A stretch of 64,000 nucleotides of DNA from Clostridium punense (GTDB lineage Bacteria; Bacillota; Clostridia; Clostridiales; Clostridiaceae): NCBI RefSeq assembly GCF_017874425.1, contig NZ_JAGGLL010000005.1, positions 1 to 64,000 on the forward strand. The letters are read 5' to 3'. This document shows positions 58,089-64,000 of this stretch, piece by piece (position 1 is the first letter of the stretch; each line of letters starts with the position of its first letter). Both the position numbers and the translations under genes were made by a program. The notes beneath the pieces are model-generated. The model was not told the origin of the DNA. It searched no databases and was given only the letters and a program-made list of their open reading frames with translations.

Positions 58089-59012
58089 TTATCTAATGTA
58101 TTGGGACTTTGGGTAACCTTCTCTATACTTTCCTCTTGTTTGAAGTCCCCCTATTCCCTTTAATCCTGTTATGGTATTTTGTATAGCATCTTGAATATCT
58201 ACAATATCATTAATATTTGTATAAGCGATTTTTTCACAAATCATTACAGGGTCAAGACAATGGATAAGTACTCTACTAGGAGAGCTAGCAAAATTAGCAC
58301 CTGCATCTAGCAATGCCTCGTAATTTGACTGACATGCCCCCGCAAATATCACAAGTTCATCATAATCAGATTTATAAGTTCTTAAAATAGATACACACTC
58401 CACAAAGTATTTAGAATTTCTATAGTTATTTAAGTCCATATAATCAGGAGCATCCTTAGTCATACCATCATGCCCAGTAATAACTACTATATCAGGATTC
58501 ACTTCCTTTACTAAATTTAAAATTTCTGCTGGTTGATCCTTTTCAGCAATAACCTTTCCTACCGCTTCAATCGAAAGCTGCTTATAGGTTTTTAAGCACA
58601 CCTCCAAATAACCTGGGTCCCCATCAATATGAAGAACCTTTCCTGGTCTTCCAAAAAACATTTCCTTATTAGGCATAGGTATGGCAGTATTGGTAACCTT
58701 GCCTTTTCTTCCCTTTACGTAATAAGTATCCTCTAAAACCTTTGCAGGCTCTCCTCTATATTGATTTCCAGACCTGCTTAGCAATATCTTTTTAATAGAT
58801 GCGTTTACTTTCTTATTAAAGACCCTATCCATCTGACCTAATTCCTCTTCATCTACTAGTTCTAAATCTTCCTCTAAGCAATCTGCCTCAATTCTAATAT
58901 TTAACCCTTGAAGGATATATTTTTCTATGCCATACTCATCTCTTATATCAATGATCTTAAATACAATGTCGCCGTCATAGGATCTTCTTACTACTCTATC
59001 GCCAATTCTCAT
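58089..59012 (-). CDS. yabG: Sporulation-specific protease YabG
   Basis: 307 aa cysteine protease that processes coat and germination proteins. N-terminal SH3-like part (MRIGDRVVRRSYDGDIVFKI), then HIDGDPGYLEVCL, DIVVITGHDGMTKD and ELVIFAGACQSNYEALLDAGANFASSPSRVLIHCLDPV, typical of the family. ATG at 59012. Upstream of veg, sipL and ispE in the conserved order. Confidence 0.95.
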   Translation of the reverse strand: MRIGDRVVRRSYDGDIVFKIIDIRDEYGIEKYILQGLNIRIEADCLEEDLELVDEEELGQMDRVFNKKVNASIKKILLSRSGNQYRGEPAKVLEDTYYVKGRKGKVTNTAIPMPNKEMFFGRPGKVLHIDGDPGYLEVCLKTYKQLSIEAVGKVIAEKDQPAEILNLVKEVNPDIVVITGHDGMTKDAPDYMDLNNYRNSKYFVECVSILRTYKSDYDELVIFAGACQSNYEALLDAGANFASSPSRVLIHCLDPVMICEKIAYTNINDIVDIQDAIQNTITGLKGIGGLQTRGKYREGYPKSQYIR

Positions 59013-59278
59013 TATATCAACTCCATTTAAGACTTGTATTACATACTATGTACATTTACTACTAATGGTGAAAAAATTTAAAGCTTAATTTTTGAGTCTT
59101 TTTTGTTCCGTTAAACATAAAAGTCTATTTTACTGATTTTAAAACTCTATCGAAAACCCTTTAAAATTTTGAAATGAAAAGTTAACATCTAACAATAGAA
59201 AAATCTAAGAAAGTAGAGAAGATTTCAAGGCTTAGTAAAATCTTGTCTTACTAAACATATTTAAACAATTTATTAACA
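59013..59278. other. Divergent gap yabG-adhE
   Basis: No gene. Must hold the late mother-cell promoter of yabG; not defined. Confidence 0.3.
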
Positions 59279-59296
59279 TTGATATATTTTTAACAA
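59279..59296. promoter_or_regulatory. Rex-like operator of adhE
   Basis: TTGATAT-ATTT-TTAACAA matches the Rex pattern TTGTTAA-N4-TTAACAA with one perfect and one imperfect half. It lies just upstream of the -35. Rex would repress adhE until NADH builds up. Confidence 0.5.
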
Positions 59297-59302
59297 AACC
59301 TA

Positions 59303-59330
59303 TTGCATTTTTTATTAAGGGTTATATAAT
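59303..59330 (+). promoter_or_regulatory. adhE promoter
   Basis: TTGCAT (59303-59308), 16-base spacer and TATAAT (59325-59330), 43 bases before the start codon. Confidence 0.6.
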
Positions 59331-59373
59331 GAAATTAGTTAAATAAATAACAAACTTCAAGGAGGTCAATCCT

Positions 59374-62034
59374 ATGTCAAAATCAAAAGTTAGCGAAATA
59401 AATATAGATTCAACTAGCATTACAGCTAGTAATCTAACAAATAATTCAACTGTAAAAGAGAATACATCTGTGGATACTAAAAGCGCTGTAGAAAGAGATA
59501 TTGACAAACTTGTATCAAACGCTAGACAAGCTTATATAGATTTTTTGCCCTTCGATCAAGAAAAAATAGATTTAATAGTTAAAAAAATGACAATCTCAGC
59601 TTTAGCTAAACACAGAGAACTTGCTAAGATGGCAGTAGAAGAAACAGGAATGGGAGTTTACGAAGATAAAATCACCAAAAACATTTTTGCTTCTGAATAT
59701 GTTTATAACAGCATAAAAAAATTAAAAACTGTAGGAATTATAAATGAAAATGAGGAAGAAGATTATATGGAAGTTGCCGAACCTATAGGGGTTGTTGCTG
59801 GAGTAACTCCAACCACTAACCCAACTTCCACTACAATATTCAAATCTTTAATTGCAATAAAAACTAAAAACCCAATAATATTTAGCTTCCACCCAAGAGC
59901 TCAAAAATCTAGTGTAGAAGCTGCTAAAATTGTAAGAGATGCAGCAATAAAAGCTGGTGCACCTGAAAATTGTATTCAATGGATTGAAACTCCTTCTATT
60001 GAAGCATCACAGAAATTAATGTTCCACTCTGGTGTAGATATAATTCTAGCAACTGGTGGCCCTGGTATGGTTAAAGCAGCTTATTCTACTGGAAAGCCTG
60101 CCCTAGGAGTTGGAGCTGGAAACGTACCTTGTTATATTGAAAAAACTGCTAACTTAAAAAGAGCTGTTAATGACTTAGTACTTTCAAAGTCCTTTGATAA
60201 TGGAACAATTTGCGCTTCAGAGCAAGCAGTTATTATAGATAGAGAAGTATCCACTGAAGTTATTGCTCTTCTTAAAGAACGTAGATGCCACTTCTTAAAT
60301 GGAGAGGAGATGAAAAAACTTCAAAAGGTTGCTATAGATGAAAAAAGACAGTCCATGAATGCTGATATAGTAGGTCAAAGCGCTGAAAAAATTGCTAAAA
60401 TGGCTGGTATAGAAGTTCCTGAAGGAACAAAAATCCTTATTTGTGAGCTTGAAGGCATAGGAGAAAAATATCCTCTATCAAGAGAAAAATTAAGCCCTAT
60501 TCTTTCAATGTTTATAGTTGATACTACAGAAGAAGGCATTCACCGTGCAGAGGAAATGATTGACTTTGGTGGTCTTGGACACTCTGCAGTATTGCACTCT
60601 ACTGATAATAAGGTTATAGAAGAATTTTCAAGAAGAGTTAAAGTAGGAAGAATAATAATTAACTCCCCTTCTTCTCAAGGAGCTATAGGAGATATTTATA
60701 ACGCAAACTTACCATCTTTAACTTTAGGTTGTGGAACCATGGGAAGAAACTCAACTACTCAAAACGTAAGTGCTCAAAACTTAATCAACATTAAAAGAGT
60801 AGCAAAAAGGAGAGTTAACATGCAGTGGTTTAGAGTACCAGAAAGAATTTACTTTGAACCTGGCTCATTACAATATCTTGAAAAATTGCCAGGGAAAAAA
60901 GCTTTTATAGTTACTGATAAATTTATGGATAAGCTTGGCTATGTATCAAGAGTAATGTCTCACTTAAAGAAAGCAAACTTTGATGTAAATATATTCTTGG
61001 ATGTAGAACCAGATCCATCAACTGAAACAGTTATGAGAGGAACTGCTCAAATGAGAAGCTTTGAGCCTGATGTAATCATCGCTCTTGGTGGTGGTTCTGC
61101 TATGGATGCTGCTAAAGGAATGTGGCTTTTCTATGAAAATCCTGAAGTTGAATTTGATGGATTAAAATTAAGATTTATGGATATAAGAAAAAGAGCCTTT
61201 AAGTTCCCTAAACTAGGTAAGAAAGCTAAAATGGTAGCAATTCCAACCACTTCTGGAACAGGTTCTGAGGTTACTGCCTTTGCAGTTATCACCGATAAGG
61301 CTAATAGCATAAAATATCCATTGGCTGATTATGAGCTAACTCCTGATATTGCAATCATTGATCCAGAGTTAGTTATGACAGTACCACCTTCTGTTACTGC
61401 AGATACTGGAATGGATGTATTAACTCACGCTATAGAAGCTTATGTTTCAGTAATGGCTTCTGATTATACTGATGCTCTTGCTTTAAAAGCTATTGAATTA
61501 GTATTTAAATATTTACCAACAGCCTATAGAGACGGTAGCAATGCCCTTGCAAGAGAAAAAATGCACAATGCTTCTTGTATTGCTGGTATGGCCTTCACTA
61601 ATGCCTTCCTTGGAGTAAACCATAGTATAGCTCATAAGCTAGGCTCTGAGTTCCATATTCCTCATGGAAGAGCAAATGCTATAATGCTACCTCATGTAAT
61701 AAGATATAACGGAAGCAATCCAAGCAAATTGGTATCCTTCCCTAAATATGAGTATTATAAAGCACCTGAGAAGTTCCAAGAAATTGCTAAGCACTTAGGT
61801 CTAGGTCATAGTACTCCTGAAGAAGCAATTGATAATCTAGTTGTAGCTATTGAAAATCTAATGAAGGAATTAAATGTACCTTCTTCGCTAAGTCAATGTG
61901 GGGTTTCAAAAGCTCATTTAGATTCAGTCCTAATGGAACTTGCTGATGAAGCTTTTGAAGACCAGTGTACTACTGCAAACCCAAGGCTTCCACTAGTAAG
62001 TGAAATTGCACAGTTAATAACACAAGCCTATTAA
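59374..62034 (+). CDS. adhE: Bifunctional acetaldehyde-CoA/alcohol dehydrogenase
   Basis: 886 aa. Reduces acetyl-CoA to acetaldehyde and then to ethanol, reoxidising two NADH. Aldehyde dehydrogenase part (about 45-480) with catalytic Cys280 (NGTICASEQ); iron-dependent alcohol dehydrogenase part (about 490-886) with GGGSAMDAAKGMW and metal ligands in DVLTHAIEAYVS and NHSIAHKLGSEFHIPHGRANA. Residues 1-37 are a Ser/Thr/Asn-rich extension before the usual start. ATG with AAGGAGG upstream. No clear terminator follows. Confidence 0.96.
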   Translation: MSKSKVSEINIDSTSITASNLTNNSTVKENTSVDTKSAVERDIDKLVSNARQAYIDFLPFDQEKIDLIVKKMTISALAKHRELAKMAVEETGMGVYEDKITKNIFASEYVYNSIKKLKTVGIINENEEEDYMEVAEPIGVVAGVTPTTNPTSTTIFKSLIAIKTKNPIIFSFHPRAQKSSVEAAKIVRDAAIKAGAPENCIQWIETPSIEASQKLMFHSGVDIILATGGPGMVKAAYSTGKPALGVGAGNVPCYIEKTANLKRAVNDLVLSKSFDNGTICASEQAVIIDREVSTEVIALLKERRCHFLNGEEMKKLQKVAIDEKRQSMNADIVGQSAEKIAKMAGIEVPEGTKILICELEGIGEKYPLSREKLSPILSMFIVDTTEEGIHRAEEMIDFGGLGHSAVLHSTDNKVIEEFSRRVKVGRIIINSPSSQGAIGDIYNANLPSLTLGCGTMGRNSTTQNVSAQNLINIKRVAKRRVNMQWFRVPERIYFEPGSLQYLEKLPGKKAFIVTDKFMDKLGYVSRVMSHLKKANFDVNIFLDVEPDPSTETVMRGTAQMRSFEPDVIIALGGGSAMDAAKGMWLFYENPEVEFDGLKLRFMDIRKRAFKFPKLGKKAKMVAIPTTSGTGSEVTAFAVITDKANSIKYPLADYELTPDIAIIDPELVMTVPPSVTADTGMDVLTHAIEAYVSVMASDYTDALALKAIELVFKYLPTAYRDGSNALAREKMHNASCIAGMAFTNAFLGVNHSIAHKLGSEFHIPHGRANAIMLPHVIRYNGSNPSKLVSFPKYEYYKAPEKFQEIAKHLGLGHSTPEEAIDNLVVAIENLMKELNVPSSLSQCGVSKAHLDSVLMELADEAFEDQCTTANPRLPLVSEIAQLITQAY

Positions 62035-62253
62035 TACGGATTTCAAATTGAAATCTTAGTATAAATATAGAAACTTTAAAGAGGAACTAGATTAGTTGAT
62101 TGTTAAAAGCTAATCTAAGTTCCATCCCATTAAATAATGAACAAGTTCATTTGTTAATAACTTTTGAAGCAGATTTAGTCTGCCACTTTAGAAGATGAAA
62201 GACTTAAAGCTTCCAAAATGTTGTTAAAATTTTTAAATTATTAGTCAGCAACC
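62035..62253. other. 3' region of adhE
   Basis: No gene. No strong terminator found directly after adhE; the fold at 62254-62333 may serve. Confidence 0.3.
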
Positions 62254-62333
62254 TAGTATTCATTAATTTAAAAGAATAACTACCTTGGCAGAGAAGGTTA
62301 TTCTCATGGTGTTGGCACCATTAATGAATACTA
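62254..62333. ncRNA. Compact three-way-junction fold of unknown role
   Basis: A 14-bp perfect outer stem (TAGTATTCATTAAT, 62254-62267, with 62320-62333) encloses two hairpins: AGAATAAC/GTTATTCT (62273-62280, 62297-62304) and GGTG-TTGG-CACC (62308-62319), the latter stacked directly on the outer stem. No T-run follows on either strand. Confidence 0.45.
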
Positions 62334-62396
62334 ATTAATTAAATAAATATGTATACTACTATAAATTACCCCTTATAGTAATCAGCTGAAATTAAA

Positions 62397-62433
62397 ATAC
62401 CAGGCTATGAACAGCACACTCATAGCCTGGTAT
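62397..62433 (-). terminator. Terminator of the polysaccharide deacetylase gene
   Basis: ATACCAGGCTATGA pairs with TCATAGCCTGGTAT; TTTTAATTTC follows on the minus strand. Confidence 0.88.
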
Positions 62434-62434
62434 A

Positions 62435-63400
62435 TTACTTATAATCACTTAAAATATTTTGAAGTTGTTCTACGGTTGTAGAAGCATTAATTCTAACTCT
62501 TTTTAACTTATATAAACCTTGTGAAATATTACTATAGCCTGATTTAGTAGTAAATCCCACTTTATATCCTGCAACTTCAGCAGCTTTTATGGTATCTTCA
62601 TTAAGCTTTCCCACTGGATAACAAATAGCAATAGTGTTTTTATTTAGTAATCTGTCTATTTTCTCCTTAGAATCTTTCAATTCCTTTAACTGCTGCTCAT
62701 AATTTAATCCATTTAACTCCACATGGTTTACCGTATGGCTTTCAATATCTATATCATTGCTGGAAAGCTCTTTTATCTCCTCTGAGTTTATGTAAGATTC
62801 TGACACATCAATGGTTCCTGTGATAACAAAAATTGTGCCTTTGGCCTTATACTTTTTCATTATAGGAAATCCATTAGTATAATTATCTTTATATCCATCA
62901 TCAAAGGTTAATAAAATAGATTTTTCTGGAACCCTTTTACCTGTGGTTATTGCCTCATAAAACTCTTTCATAGATAGGGTATAGAATCCATTATCTTTTA
63001 ACCACTTTACGTGCTCTTCAAACCTTTCCTTTGGAACTCTAAGTTCATTTCCTGCTTCATAATTTATGGAATGGTACATAAGTACAGGAATAAAATTTTC
63101 TTCTTTATTTGCATAGTCCTTAGTTTTTATATCACCATGCTGCTCTTTAAAAATTCTCTCCTTCTTTTTGTTCATAATATCTATTGTATAAAAATCCCCT
63201 AAGTCAGCGCCACTTCTCTTAGCTCCATTTACCTCTTCTGCATTGTTAAGTTGTGCTAATAAAAAAGTTTTGGTGCTATCCCGATTAAATACAGGAACTT
63301 CCTTGTAGCTAATATTATTATTTGTAAGAAAAAAAGTCCACCAAATACTAACAGTAGCAATAATTAAACTAATCACCACTGTTAAAAACTTATTTCTCAT
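62435..63400 (-). CDS. Polysaccharide deacetylase (NodB family)
   Basis: 321 aa. N-terminal membrane anchor (about 7-27), then a NodB domain (about 100-320): VLMYHSINYE, the metal/catalytic TFDDGYKDNYTNG, SHTVNH (metal His pair) and CYPVGKLNEDTIKAAEVAGYKVGFTT. Removes acetyl groups from N-acetylated cell-surface glycan, probably peptidoglycan, outside the membrane. ATG with GGGGGGAGAAA upstream. Confidence 0.9.
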   Translation of the reverse strand: MRNKFLTVVISLIIATVSIWWTFFLTNNNISYKEVPVFNRDSTKTFLLAQLNNAEEVNGAKRSGADLGDFYTIDIMNKKKERIFKEQHGDIKTKDYANKEENFIPVLMYHSINYEAGNELRVPKERFEEHVKWLKDNGFYTLSMKEFYEAITTGKRVPEKSILLTFDDGYKDNYTNGFPIMKKYKAKGTIFVITGTIDVSESYINSEEIKELSSNDIDIESHTVNHVELNGLNYEQQLKELKDSKEKIDRLLNKNTIAICYPVGKLNEDTIKAAEVAGYKVGFTTKSGYSNISQGLYKLKRVRINASTTVEQLQNILSDYK

Positions 63401-63432
63401 TTTCTCCCCCCATGTTAGTTACTTATCCCCTT

Positions 63433-63592
63433 AGGCATCTTCAAAAAATAAATAAGTAAATCTGCTCGTCTATTTTGTGCTATACTGCGTCAACAGAACC
63501 CTTTGATAGCCCCACTATCTGCGGAACCTGTTTCCTTGTCTATCACAAAACAGCCTTCACATCTTCGACTTGTTATTTATTTTCAGATGCCT
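63433..63592. repeat. MITE-like element, copy N (160 bp)
   Basis: Tips AGGCATCTTCAAAAAATAAA and TATTTTCAGATGCCT, inverted relative to copies F, G and L. No 18-bp module. Core ACTGCGTCAACAGAACC and GCGGAACCTGTTTCC as in the others. Confidence 0.9.
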
Positions 63593-63736
63593 TATATCAT
63601 CACCCTTGAATAGTAAATAAAGTTATTCTTCTTAAATCTTCTTTATCTATAGTATACCAGAATATAATATAATATTCATCAAATATTCAAAGTTTTTTTA
63701 CTTGTTGAAATTTTTTATTTACTTTTGAAATACATT

Positions 63737-63767
63737 AAAGCTATGCAAAAAAATCCTGCATAGCTTT
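63737..63767. terminator. Terminator-like hairpin 1 near the window end
   Basis: AAAGCTATGCA pairs with TGCATAGCTTT around a nine-base loop. No clear T-run on either strand. Downstream, on the minus strand, of the gene cut by the window edge. Confidence 0.5.
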
Positions 63768-63784
63768 ACAAGTTTAACAACATA

Positions 63785-63837
63785 TTAGAAGGATAAGTTA
63801 TCTACTCTTGTTTTAAAAAGAAAACATATCCTTCTAA
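63785..63837. terminator. Terminator-like hairpin 2 near the window end
   Basis: TTAGAAGGATA (63785-63795) and TATCCTTCTAA (63827-63837) form an 11-bp stem with a 31-base loop. Confidence 0.4.
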
Positions 63838-63882
63838 AGCTGTTGAACAATATTAACCTTTTTCCAATTATAAACAAAAAAA

Positions 63883-64000
63883 TTATTCCACGTTATAAGT
63901 GCTTTTAAAATCTTCAATGAACTTTTCAAATTTATCTTTTTCAGAAATTAACTCCTCCATTTTCTTGTTAAAGGTACCCTGTACCCAGTTCACTTCGTTG
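63883..64000 (-). CDS. 3' end of an unidentified gene (partial)
   Basis: An open minus-strand frame enters from beyond the window and stops with TAA at 63883-63885. The visible 38 residues (NEVNWVQGTFNKKMEELISEKDKFEK... ending STYNVE) are charged and helical. No family can be named. Hairpins downstream support a real gene end. Confidence 0.55.
   Translation of the reverse strand, partial: NEVNWVQGTFNKKMEELISEKDKFEKFIEDFKSTYNVE

Overview
The window is chromosomal DNA of a low-GC, spore-forming anaerobe, most probably Clostridium sensu stricto (cluster I). The base composition is strongly AT-rich. It carries sporulation and germination genes (yyaC, spoIIID, a SpoIIQ-like M23 protein, spoIID, spoIIR, sipL, yabG, an alpha/beta SASP, a gerA-gerB-gerC operon), a reverse rubrerythrin, a fermentative AdhE and a clostridial gene order around atp, upp, prfA and rho. 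Most genes lie on the minus strand.

Layout: 1-368 is a minus-strand tRNA cluster (Thr-Tyr-Val-Thr-Tyr) with a clear promoter. 0.5-8.5 kb holds envelope and sporulation genes (yyaC, mbl, spoIIID, spoIIQ-like, spoIID, murA, ywmB, a SLAP lipoprotein). 8.7-16.2 kb is the F1Fo ATP synthase operon atpIBEFHAGDC, in which atpH is about twice the usual length because its C-terminal domain is present three times. 16.7-18.3 kb has a WecA/TagO-type transferase and a dCMP deaminase. 18.7-21.6 kb has plus-strand genes: a Crp/Fnr regulator with a cysteine cluster, reverse rubrerythrin behind a PerR-like operator, and a sigY-type ECF operon. 21.7-30.5 kb is a housekeeping run (upp, rpiB, ywlE-type phosphatase, sua5, a ZIP transporter, prfA, prmC, DUF1385, tdk), followed by rpmE and a SASP gene.

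31.8-37.2 kb is a copper-handling locus: copA, a lipoprotein and a divergent HMA/TauE-SafE/cupredoxin protein, with a CsoR-type operator between the last two. copA has an in-frame UGA exactly where the first Cys of its second metal-binding CxxC motif should be, and a hairpin of bacterial-SECIS geometry follows it. A selenocysteine-containing copper ATPase is the most attractive reading; a nonsense mutation is the alternative. 37.3-39.7 kb has a HepT/MntA-type HEPN-MNT pair and rho. 40.4-47.3 kb has a two-component system, pyrG, a sensor-less sigma-54 activator, a DUF1934 protein and ddl. 48-59 kb is again sporulation, germination and envelope (spoIIR behind a sigma-F promoter, the ger operon, ispE, sipL, veg, yabG). 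59.4-62.0 kb is adhE with a Rex-like site, followed by a polysaccharide deacetylase and the 3' end of one more minus-strand gene.

A family of short MITE-like inverted-repeat elements occurs at least 14 times, always between genes. Full forms are about 160-195 bp, short forms about 70-80 bp, and two are reduced to 36 and 20 bp. Several lie directly against transcription terminators, and two sit inside likely operons. Other unexplained elements are a plus-strand small-RNA candidate with its own consensus promoter and terminator (56459-56580), a compact three-way-junction fold downstream of adhE (62254-62333), and paired hairpins with a C-rich loop downstream of spoIIR (47874-47964).
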